NCBI RefSeq assembly: GCF_001625365.1
Contig: NZ_LJJF01000002.1
Location: 620,001 to 684,000 of the forward strand
DNA length: 64,000 nt
DNA from: Streptomyces sp. MJM8645
GTDB lineage: Bacteria; Actinomycetota; Actinomycetes; Streptomycetales; Streptomycetaceae
Direction: 5' to 3'
Part shown: positions 34,017 to 43,200 of the stretch, one piece after another
Numbering within the stretch: the stretch's first letter is position 1
Layout of the letters: every line of letters starts with the position of its first letter
The notes under the pieces: generated by a model
Told to the model about the DNA's origin: nothing
Seen by the model: the letters and a program-made list of their open reading frames with translations, nothing else
Databases searched by the model: none
Translations under genes and position numbers: made by a program

Positions 34017-37000
34017 TCAGGCACCTGGGGCGGGACGGAGCTGGAGGTAGCCGGCCCGCGCGGTGGGGATCGGGTCGTCGGGGTGAGCGGCGCTGTCAGC
34101 CTGGAGGATCGGCAGCTCACCCCACTCGGGTACCGGGCCTGCGGTCGCGTAGGGCTCGGCCCAGGTCCAGTCGCCGTGCCAGGCGGCGGGACGGGGCATG
34201 AGCAGGCCGCTGCCGGGCGCATCGGTGCTGACCACGAAGGAGCGGACTGCCACCGGGGCGGCCAGGGCGCCGGTGAACCGCAGCCGCAGGTAGCGGGTGG
34301 AGAGCGCGGTGTCGAGGTGGATCTCGGCAGCGGCGGGGCAGTCGGCAAGCACGGTCCAGGCTTCGGCGTCGGCGGAGTGTTCCAGGACGCCGGCCGGCGT
34401 GGTGTGCCCGCCGGTGAGGTCGCCCGGATAGAGGTCGACGCGGTCGACGTTGCGCTGTTCGCCGAGGTCCACAAGAACCCAACTACCCGAGCCGGCCTGC
34501 TCGGTGCTGAGCCAGTACGTGCTGAGGTCGCCGTCCAGCAGGTTGGCCAGTGGGAAGCCGTCGGCGGCGCCGAGCGGGGAGCCGGCCTCCTGCTCACCAA
34601 GCCGGGTGGGGGCGAGCAGCGGGTCGAGGCGGAAGGAGGCGCGGATGCGGGCGAGCGCCTGGTGGACGAGGTCGGCGTCCAGGCCGAGGGCGGCGACGGG
34701 CAGGATGCCGGTGGTGGCGTGCACCGGCGTGTGCGGGTCGGCGAGCAGCGTGAGGCGATGGGTGATCAGTTCACTGCCGGGGCGGGCGGGCAGCGCGAGG
34801 TCGTGGCCGTGCCCGATGGGCTGGACGTAATCGCTGTTGCCGGGCGCGGGGGCGACCGCGTTGAGCCGGGTGTAGTCGGTGGCACCGCCGGGGCCGGTGG
34901 TGCTGGCGTAGTAGCCGATCAGGCCGTCGGTGAGGCGCTCGGGGTCGCCGAGCTTGATCGGCCACTGGTAGCTGGGGTAGTAGTCCTCGGGCGGCGGTTG
35001 GAGGGCGTCCCAGCCGGAGCTGGTCAGCGGCGGGCCCTGGAGTTCGATGCCGAGTGCGGCCCGGATGAGGGCGACGGGACGTCCGGCGAGGCGGGCCGGG
35101 GTGCGGTCCTCCTGGGCGCTGGGGTCGGTGATGGTGTCCAGGGTGGCGTCGATGGTGGCCATCAGGTGCCGGAAGGCGGCGGGTGGCCGGCGATCGGTCA
35201 GTTCGAGGATCAGGCCGGCCAGATCCGGGAAGACGTCGGCGAAGTCGGCCGGCCCGGCGTAGGGAGCGTGCGGCAGCGGGTTGAAGGCGGTGCGGGTGTC
35301 GTCGCCGACCACGCGCAGCTCGCCCAGCGGTGCGCCGTCGGGTGCGTAGACCAGCAAGGTCTCGTCGAGGTAGTTGAGGAGCAGCCAGCCCGCCACCGGG
35401 GTCTCGCCGACGGCGGCCGGGTCAGGGGAAAGAGCGGTGTAGCGGGCGTTGTCACGCGAGCGGAGTGCGTCGAAGCGCATCCGGGTGTCCTGGAGCAGAC
35501 GGGGAGGCAGTTGGAAGAACCGGTCGGGTGCGGCGACGCCCTCGAAGAGCGGCTTGTCGGGTTTCACGCTGTCGGCGTGGGCGGTGGGGAGCTTCAGGTA
35601 GTTCTGCTGCTGGAGGTTGGTGGCGTCGCAGGAGCGGCCGAAGCGGTCGATGATCCGCAGGTCGCGGAAGTAGAACTGGCCGGCGCGCACGGGCTGGAAG
35701 CGGTCCGGTGGGGTCGTGCCGAAGGCGCCTGCGGCGGGGACGGACTGCGGGTCGCCGAACCGCCACCCGTTCTCCGGCGACGGCAACATCCGCGCGGCGC
35801 CGTCCTGTTGCAGCAGCCAGTCGTTGAAGCCGTCCAGGGTCTGGGAGAGCAGGTCGAGCTGCTCGTAGTCCTCGCGCAGGGCCCGCAGGCCGACGGTCTC
35901 CGACGCGGGGTAGCTGTCGAGGTAGCGCTCGATCTGGCGGCGCAGCACGTAGGAGACGGTGGGGGCGAGGTAGCAACGGTCGGCGAAGGTCAGCCAGCGC
36001 ATCTGGTCGTCGCCGGTGGAGTCCTCGCCGCTGCGCTGGGCGCCGGTGCCGTCCCAGTGGTAGTCGGTGCCTTTGCCGGTGGTCTTGAAGGTCCAGTTGT
36101 CGCGGTTGTCGCTGTGGTACGGGATGGGGCAGTAGTGCAGTTCCCACTGGAGGTACATCGGGGCCCAGGGCTGCTGCCAGAGCGCGGTGTACTCGGCGAG
36201 GGTGCCGCGCAGCTTGCCCGCGGGGTCCTTGAGGGCGACCTCCAGGGCGTTGCTGGTGCCCGAGGTCGTGCGGTAGGCCTGGTCGAGGAGGTCGCATTCG
36301 GCGAGCAGCGCACGGCAGGCGGTCGGCAGGTTCGTCAGGTCGGGCACCAGCGGGGTGGTGGGCACGGGGACGGTGGCGTCGTTGATGACGATCGAGCTCA
36401 GCAGTCCGCTGGGGATGCGGCAGGGCAGCGGGTCGTCCTCGTCGCGGCTGAGCGGTTCGCCGGCGCCGGTGCCTTCGATGACGACGACGGGGTCGGCGGG
36501 GCGGTAGAACGGCTCGCGGGCGATGCGCTTGAGTTCCAGCGTCTCGGGGAGGCCTCGTCGGTGGGCCTCGGCGTCGATGGCGGCCTGCTGCGCCTCGGGG
36601 GTGAGGCCGTGCGGCAGGGCGGCCAGCAGAGTGGCGGTCTGTGTGAGGAGGGTCTGGGCCTGCGTGGCGAGACTGCCGCCGACGGCGGGGCTGAGCTGGG
36701 TGTCCGCAGCGGCATCGAAACCGTCCGGGTGCTCGCCGGGCTGGTTGCGCAGCCACCACAGCGTCCACAGGCGTTGCCGGGCGTCGCGCAGCAGGGGCGC
36801 GAGGGCGTCGTACCGGGCCTGGGCTTCGTTGAGTTCGTCCAGCCAGGCGGGCACCGGCGGCAGGTCGACGGGTTCGTCGCTGGGGCGGGGGACGATCTGC
36901 CAGGCGTTGCCGCCGTCGCTGCCGGAGTACCAGGCGCGGCGGGTGGCCTCGTCCAGGTCGGTTTCGCCCTCGACGGTGCCGTAGGTGTCGATGGTGCCCT

Positions 37001-38012
37001 CGAACAGTGCACGTACGAGGTCGCCGGTGCGCGGCGAGCGGGTCTGCCGGGTCACGAGCGCGGCTGCGGCGTCGGCGGTGCTGTGGCCGATGGCGACGGT
37101 CTGGTGCAGGGGCCGCGGGCGGGCGTCCGGCTGGGGGTAGAAGTTGAGCTGCCGCCAGGGGATGCCGAGGCTGTGCCCGGCGTACAGGGTGCGCTGCGGG
37201 TCGGGCGCGTCGGCGGGGGCGGACCAGCCCAGGGCGGCGAGGATCTCGCGCACGCCGCTGACGCCCTCGGGTAGCAGTCCGGGGATCTCGGCGGCCTTGG
37301 TGAGGATGTCCGAGGCGGGGTCGGAGTACCAGCCGATCACCTGGTAGCTGAGTTCGGTGTCCGGCGGGTAGAGGTTGACCTCGTCGGGGTCGTCCTCGTG
37401 CTTGATGTCCTGGAGGGTGTCGTGGAGGAGGAAGACGTCCTTGTGGTAGATCGCGAAGGCGGCGAAGGCCGGAAGGCCGGGGCCGACCGCGGTCAGGAAC
37501 AGCTCGCGGGGTGCGTCCTCGGGTTCGGTCCACGGCCCGTCGGCGAGCTTGTGGTGGCGGCCGATCCAGTCGGTGTGCGGGTCGCTCTCGCCCCCACCGG
37601 GGCTGCGGGTGGTGGCGAAGCGGCTGGTGCCGTAGCCGAGCCTGGCCTGGTAGTCGCTGTCCTCCAGGTAGTCGGAGTGCACGACCCAGCCGGTGGCCTT
37701 GCGCACGCCGAGCGGGGAGCGGTGGTAGCGCACGACGAGCCAGCGGTTGGGCACCAGCGGGAAGGTGGTCTCACCGGTGGCGGGGTCGTAGTGGCCGCGG
37801 GTGAGCGCCTCGGGCAGTTCCCACTGGACGTGCAGTCCGTCGTCGCCTTCGCTGATCCCCTGGTCGCTCTGCCCGGGGCCGGGTTCGGCCGGGGCGTTGT
37901 CCTCGACCATCCCGCCGAGGTTCGGGTACCAGCGGGTGAACAGGTCGCCGGCCCTGACCTTGTCGTTGACTTGGAGGGTCCGCACGCGTACCGGCACGAT
38001 CAGGTCACTCAT
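34017..38012 (-). CDS. Cluster protein 3: giant protein with C-terminal F5/8C-like domain
   Basis: A 1331-residue protein starting at ATG 38012 (MSDLIVPVRVRTLQVNDKVR) with an AAGGAG site. I cannot assign the first 1100 residues. They are Trp/Tyr-rich (RDNWTFKTTGKGTDYHWDGT, YYPSYQWPIKLGDPERLTDG) with helical segments (RRQIERYLDSYPASETVGLR). Residues about 1150-1250 look like an F5/8 type C (discoidin) domain: ANLLDGDLSTYWLSTEQ, SWVLVDLGEQRNVDRVDLYP and TRYLRLRFTG. That domain usually binds sugars or cell surfaces. No signal peptide. It starts 10 bases after protein 2 and is probably co-translated with it. Confidence 0.82.
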   Translation of the reverse strand: MSDLIVPVRVRTLQVNDKVRAGDLFTRWYPNLGGMVEDNAPAEPGPGQSDQGISEGDDGLHVQWELPEALTRGHYDPATGETTFPLVPNRWLVVRYHRSPLGVRKATGWVVHSDYLEDSDYQARLGYGTSRFATTRSPGGGESDPHTDWIGRHHKLADGPWTEPEDAPRELFLTAVGPGLPAFAAFAIYHKDVFLLHDTLQDIKHEDDPDEVNLYPPDTELSYQVIGWYSDPASDILTKAAEIPGLLPEGVSGVREILAALGWSAPADAPDPQRTLYAGHSLGIPWRQLNFYPQPDARPRPLHQTVAIGHSTADAAAALVTRQTRSPRTGDLVRALFEGTIDTYGTVEGETDLDEATRRAWYSGSDGGNAWQIVPRPSDEPVDLPPVPAWLDELNEAQARYDALAPLLRDARQRLWTLWWLRNQPGEHPDGFDAAADTQLSPAVGGSLATQAQTLLTQTATLLAALPHGLTPEAQQAAIDAEAHRRGLPETLELKRIAREPFYRPADPVVVIEGTGAGEPLSRDEDDPLPCRIPSGLLSSIVINDATVPVPTTPLVPDLTNLPTACRALLAECDLLDQAYRTTSGTSNALEVALKDPAGKLRGTLAEYTALWQQPWAPMYLQWELHYCPIPYHSDNRDNWTFKTTGKGTDYHWDGTGAQRSGEDSTGDDQMRWLTFADRCYLAPTVSYVLRRQIERYLDSYPASETVGLRALREDYEQLDLLSQTLDGFNDWLLQQDGAARMLPSPENGWRFGDPQSVPAAGAFGTTPPDRFQPVRAGQFYFRDLRIIDRFGRSCDATNLQQQNYLKLPTAHADSVKPDKPLFEGVAAPDRFFQLPPRLLQDTRMRFDALRSRDNARYTALSPDPAAVGETPVAGWLLLNYLDETLLVYAPDGAPLGELRVVGDDTRTAFNPLPHAPYAGPADFADVFPDLAGLILELTDRRPPAAFRHLMATIDATLDTITDPSAQEDRTPARLAGRPVALIRAALGIELQGPPLTSSGWDALQPPPEDYYPSYQWPIKLGDPERLTDGLIGYYASTTGPGGATDYTRLNAVAPAPGNSDYVQPIGHGHDLALPARPGSELITHRLTLLADPHTPVHATTGILPVAALGLDADLVHQALARIRASFRLDPLLAPTRLGEQEAGSPLGAADGFPLANLLDGDLSTYWLSTEQAGSGSWVLVDLGEQRNVDRVDLYPGDLTGGHTTPAGVLEHSADAEAWTVLADCPAAAEIHLDTALSTRYLRLRFTGALAAPVAVRSFVVSTDAPGSGLLMPRPAAWHGDWTWAEPYATAGPVPEWGELPILQADSAAHPDDPIPTARAGYLQLRPAPGA

Positions 38013-38022
38013 CTGGGGCTCC

Positions 38023-40203
38023 TTACGGCCGGGGCAGCAGCAGTTGTTCGAGCGGGGCGTTGACCAGTTGGACCGCGAACTCGCTCGGGCGCAGCGTCTG
38101 CTTGCCCAGGGCCCGGGCGAGCTCGGGCACCAGGGCTCCGCTGCCGAGCAGGTTCAGCACGTCCTCGCTCCCCGGGCGCAGGAAGCGGCCGAAGACCGTC
38201 CCCTCGCTGGGGAAGTCGCGGCCCAGCGAGGCGCCGAGCGGCGGGGTGGTGTTCGGGGTGAGCTGGCGCAGGCCGAGCAGGCCGCCGTCGTCGATGCCGA
38301 AGTGGATGCCCTGGCCGGGTTCGCGGATCGTCAGGGCGTCCGGGATGTCGTCGAAGAGGACGAGCAGGGTGTCGGGGGCGAGGTGGGCGCGGCGCAGTTC
38401 GGCCAGCTCGGCCCCGGCGCGGCGGGCGATGAGGATGATGTCGGGCCAGGCGGGGACGAGTTGGGAGCGCAGCAGGAGTCCGGCCTTGGGCCTGGCGCCG
38501 AGGCTCTGGGCGGTGGTGGCCGCGCGCAGGGTGTCGTCGAGGCGCTGGTCCATGGAGGTGTGGATGCCGACGCCGGCGGCGCCGTCGATGAGCGCGTCGA
38601 TCCACTGCTGGTCGATGGCGAAGACGCGCAGGGACTCGTCGGGGAGCATGTCGGGGTGCGGGACGAGGTAGTGGAAGGGCACGCCGCGCAGCAGCCTCAG
38701 GCGGTCCAGCCAGCTGGGCATGGAGGCGGTGCGTGCGTCGGCGGTGGCGCGCAGCGCGCTCTGGACGGCTGTGGTGGACAGGGCGGCGCGGGCTTCGGCG
38801 CGGGTGAGTGCGATGCGTGGTGCGCGGCGCGGGACGTCGAGTGGGTCGACGTTGGGCGCGGCGAGTGCCTCGGCGAGCGGGGTTTCGGCGAGGGTGCGCA
38901 GCCAGTCCAGACCGCGCTGCGGCACCGGGTCGCCGGCCTGGGCGGCGCGGGCGGAGCGGGCCGGGTCGGCGGCCAGCTTCATCATGGCGGCGGCCTGGTT
39001 GGCGAGTTCGCGCCGGGCGCGGGTGACGTCGGCGGCGTAGTCGGGGTCGGCCAGGCCGATCGCGCGGCCCAGGGTCCACGCGGAGGCGTAGCTGACGTCG
39101 AAGAGGCCGTGTTCTTCCTCGTAGATGAGCAGGTGGTCGGCGGTGGTGTGGTCGCCGGGGGTGGGCGGCAGTTCCCGGGCCGTGACGGGGGTGCAGGGGC
39201 CGCGGTACCAGGCGTAGCCGAGTTCGCCGGACAGGACGCGGTGCGGGACGGGCGCGTAGCCGAGCTTCAACCGCTCGGTGACGTAAGTGTCTTCGGGGTC
39301 GGAGCCGGCGGCGGTCTGGGGTTCCAGGCGCAGGGTGAGTCGCTCGGGGTCGGTGCTGTTGCCGGGGGCGACCAGGTTCCTGAGCAGGCCGACGGCGTCG
39401 AAGCGCGCGTTCTCGTCGCTGGTGAACGACCAGGTCCACAGGGTGCACAGGCGCAGGTGGGTCTTGTCGCCGGGGATGGTGCCGGCCAGCGGCTTGTCGT
39501 GGCCCTCCAGCGAAACCAGGTGGACGGTGTAGGCGCCGCCGGTGCGCGGGAAGCGGTTGGCGGTCAGCACCGCGTAGTCACCCTCGGTGAGGACTTCGCC
39601 CTCGAAGCGGCGCTTGGCCTGTTCGACCCGGCGGACGTGCGCGAGGTAGGACAGCTCGCCCTCGGTGGGGATCAGCCGTCGGAACAGGGGGACGGGCACG
39701 TCGATGGTGCGGCAGGTGCTCGCCTCCGTTTCCGCGGGCAGGCCGCTGATCGCCGGTCCCAAGACGCCGGATTCGGCCGGGCGGCAGAGCTGGGCGACCG
39801 TGCGCGAGGCAGCGAGCCCCATGGCGTCGGGGTCCTCGGGCAGTTCGCCCTCCCGGAAGACCATCAGGGCCAGCCACGGCGCCCGGGCCTCCACCCGGGA
39901 CCACTTCGGTTCGCGCTCCCACGGCAGGATCGAGCGGTTGAGGGTGATGTGCGGCAGCACCAGGGCGTAGTCACCGGAGGCGCCGGGGGCGGGGAAGACG
40001 GCGTGCACGGAGGAGGGGTCCAGCACGAACTGGACCGCCCGGACCTCGAACTCCTCACTGGTGGCCGGGAGTTTGTCGGGCGCGTCGATGTCGCCGTGGG
40101 CGTCCTTGAGGACGTGGCGGACATCCGCGCGGTAGGTGCCGGCGGTGATGGCGAGCAGCAGGTGGTCGTAGAAGGTGATGTCCAGCTCGGGCAGGGTCGG
40201 CAC
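38023..40203 (-). CDS. Cluster protein 2: large conserved hypothetical protein
   Basis: A 726-residue protein starting at GTG 40203 (VPTLPELDITFYDHLLLAIT). No family recognised. It contains WEREPKWSRVEARAPWLALM, SYLAHVRRVEQAKRRFEGEV, HTTADHLLIYEEEHGLFDVS and a final GKQTLRPSEFAVQLVNAPLE. Spaced aromatic and proline-rich elements suggest several domains. No membrane helix or signal peptide. It lies between the DUF6603-like gene (38-base gap) and protein 3 (10-base gap), so it is central to the presumed operon. A structural or assembly role is inference. Confidence 0.78.
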   Translation of the reverse strand: MPTLPELDITFYDHLLLAITAGTYRADVRHVLKDAHGDIDAPDKLPATSEEFEVRAVQFVLDPSSVHAVFPAPGASGDYALVLPHITLNRSILPWEREPKWSRVEARAPWLALMVFREGELPEDPDAMGLAASRTVAQLCRPAESGVLGPAISGLPAETEASTCRTIDVPVPLFRRLIPTEGELSYLAHVRRVEQAKRRFEGEVLTEGDYAVLTANRFPRTGGAYTVHLVSLEGHDKPLAGTIPGDKTHLRLCTLWTWSFTSDENARFDAVGLLRNLVAPGNSTDPERLTLRLEPQTAAGSDPEDTYVTERLKLGYAPVPHRVLSGELGYAWYRGPCTPVTARELPPTPGDHTTADHLLIYEEEHGLFDVSYASAWTLGRAIGLADPDYAADVTRARRELANQAAAMMKLAADPARSARAAQAGDPVPQRGLDWLRTLAETPLAEALAAPNVDPLDVPRRAPRIALTRAEARAALSTTAVQSALRATADARTASMPSWLDRLRLLRGVPFHYLVPHPDMLPDESLRVFAIDQQWIDALIDGAAGVGIHTSMDQRLDDTLRAATTAQSLGARPKAGLLLRSQLVPAWPDIILIARRAGAELAELRRAHLAPDTLLVLFDDIPDALTIREPGQGIHFGIDDGGLLGLRQLTPNTTPPLGASLGRDFPSEGTVFGRFLRPGSEDVLNLLGSGALVPELARALGKQTLRPSEFAVQLVNAPLEQLLLPRP

Positions 40204-40241
40204 GAGGGTCCCCTCAGACGGTGGCCAACGGTGATGGGTGG

Positions 40242-43200
40242 TCAGTTGGCCGCGGTGAGCAGTGGCGACGAGACCAGGGTGTCGGCGGCGATCGCGGCGT
40301 ACTTCGCACGGGGGCCGTTGGCGCCGGGCGCCACGCCCAGTCGGGCCATCGCGGCGTAGGCGGCGTCGCGCCTGGGCTGCTTGCCGGCGATCGTGCGGGC
40401 GATGGTGTCGATGCTGCCGGACCCGGAGACCGGCGCGGGTCCGGCGCTCTGGCCGGGCCGGCCGGTCAGCTTGCTGTCCGGGTTGACCTTCTCGGTGCCC
40501 AGGGCCCGGGAGGTGATCGGACCGGTCGCGGCCTTGGGGTCGAGCTTCGGGCCCGGGATCTCGAAGCGCAGCCCGCTGAGCCGCCTGGGCAGCAGCGTGT
40601 CCTCGTCCAGCGCGTCGCCGGGCTTGTTCAGCGGCGCGCCCCACAGGGCGCGGGCGGCGTCCTTGCGCAGCACGGTGATGGTCCAGTTCACCGGGTCGAA
40701 CGGCTTGTCCCCGTTGTTGCGCCAGAGGGTGACGCGGTGTTCGGAGGTCACCGCGGTCTTGCGCATCGGCCGGATCGCGATGGCTGGGTCCGCCGATCCC
40801 ACGAGATCGTCGTTGAGGTAGACGTGGGTGGCCGGCAGGGCGGACTCGGTGGTGAAGACGAACCCGTCGCGGGAGACCAGCAGGGGTGCCTCGACGGCGC
40901 GGCGGGCGGCGAGTTCGCCCGCGTCCACGTCCGCCAGCAGGCCCTTCTCCGGTGTGATGGCCAGCGGCGCGGGCAACTGCGCGCGCACTTCGGACCATTC
41001 GGCGGCGGGCAGCGGCTCGCGCTTGGAGCCGATGTCGAAGCTGAAGGAGATGAACCAGACCTTGACGGTGACCCGGCCGCCGAACGGAGGCGTCCACAGC
41101 GCCAGGTTGATGCCGACCGAGATCGAGACCCGGACCTTGACGAACCACACCTTGATGGTGAACGCGACGCCGATGCTGATCCCCAGCGCCATGTCCAGGT
41201 AGAACGGCTTCCACTGGATCAGCACGTCCAGGTACGCGGTGAACCACGCGGACAGCAGACCGGAGGTGTAGGTCGCGGCGAGCCGGCCGCCGATCATGAA
41301 CGCGCCGGGGGTGAGCGCGGTGTAGCCCTCCGCCTTGACCATGATCTTGCTGTCCGGCGACCAGGTGAAGCCCAGCCGGGCGGGCCTGGGGTAGTGCGCG
41401 GGCACCTTGAACCGCGGGTGGTAGCCGCCCACGCTGAGCACGAAGTCCCCGGCCCTGGACCCGGCGGTCCACACGTACACCGCGATCCCGCCGGTCAGCC
41501 GACAGGCCGGGTCGAAGATGAACGAGCCCGCGCCGACCGCCACGTCCAGCGACAGCAGCCCCTGGGACTGCTGGTAGGCGAGCTTGAGGTCCAGATCCAG
41601 GCGGGCGTGGACCTTCTTGCCCGGGGCCGCGTTGCGCGGGAAGGTGATGGAGGTACGGCCCAGCAGCATGACGTTCAGCTCGCGGCCGAACTCCACCAGG
41701 GCCAGCGCCTTGGTGTCGATGAACTTGAACGTGGTGAACTGGACGCCGATCGCACCCCAGTACTGGCCGTCCGCCGGACGCACCCAGTCCGTCAGCGCGT
41801 TGAGGATCTCCTGCGGGGTAGCCTCCGGGCGCCCGTCGAGACGGGCGATCAGCGGGAACTCCGGCAGTTCCTCGATCCTCGGCACCCGCACCGAGCTGTT
41901 GACGCCGAAGCCACCCGACAGCCCGGTCACGGTGAAGGCCGGTGGCCCGAACAACGCCACCCCGCCCTTCGCCGCCACCTCGCCGAACAGGAACACCGAC
42001 GCCCAACCGCCCCTGCTGCGGGCGTAGCTGCCGGCCGCCTGCATCGCGAAGAACCCGGCCTCCACCGCCACCAGGCCCGCGATGTACACCTCGTACGCCG
42101 GATCCTGGCGCACCTCCAGCACGCCGGTGACCTTCAACGGCGGAATTGCGATCCGCACCCCCGACCCGGCCAGCACCGGAGTGACGGTGAAGTCCTGGTC
42201 GACCGCCAGGCCCAGGCCGATCATGTCCAGCGCCACCGGCCCGAGCGTCAGGGTGGCGTCGAAGGCGACGAACAGCCGGCCCTTCGCGTAGCCCAGGCTC
42301 ACCCGGCGGATCCGCACCGGCCCGAAGACCTGATCCAGCTCCTGGGCTGAATCGCTGCGCTGCTGCCCCGCAACGGCGGCACGTTCACGCCCCAGCACGA
42401 CCGCGCCCTCGGACGTGTCCAGCGGCACCAAGTCACCGCTCCCACCCTGCGACAGGGCAGCGGCGCCAGTGCTGTTCGGCCGCCAGACCAGTGGCGCCAG
42501 CGCCCGGCCACCCATCGTCAGCAGCCCCCAGATGAGCAGGCCGCGTTGCAGCGCTTCGTCCAACAGCACGGGCAGCAGCCCCTGTGCGGCCCCGGGCAGG
42601 CCCGCGACCGCGGCGTTCAGCGCCCGGACCTGGGCGAGGGGCCAGGCGCGATCCGCGTAGCAGAACTGCACTCCTGTCACGACCACATCGCGATCCGCCG
42701 GGATGCTCTCCCCCACCAGCGGCAGATCGGATGCCCGGGCCCCCACCACCCCTCGGACCGCCACCAGCCGAGCGACCGCCGGCCCGGTGCCCTCGGGCAC
42801 CGACGCCACCACCACCCCCACCCGGCCGACGACCGCCGACACCACCAGCGACCCCGCCGCGGCGGTCCCCACGGGAAGACGGTAGGCGAACGACGCCGAG
42901 CCGAGCGATGGAACGAAAGGATCCAGGTCCGCCGGGACATCGATTCCGACGGCCGCGGCCAGGTGAGCCAGCGTCAGCGCTTGGCCGTCGCTCTCCAGGG
43001 AGGCGCTCAGTTCCCAGGCCCCTGAACCCGTCTTGGCGATTGCGCCGCTGAACCACAGCCGGGTCTCCGCGCCTTCGACGGCGGCAGTGAAGCCTGCGTC
43101 CGCGGACAGCGAGAACGTCGAGGCCCCGCCGGCGGCCGGGGTCGAATGCCGGAAGCAGACGAGCAGGTCCATCACCGTGTCACCGAGGCGGGCCTCGGTG

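Noticed and set aside
33987..37274. A 1095-codon open frame on the plus strand
   Set aside because: It is antisense to the 1331-residue protein gene. Its product is a low-complexity Gly/Val/Arg text, as expected from the opposite strand of high-GC coding DNA, with no family signature.
37801..40359. An 852-codon plus-strand open frame
   Set aside because: It is antisense to cluster proteins 2 and 3 and has Gly/Gln/Val-rich composition without motifs. The minus-strand genes have proper starts and ribosome sites.
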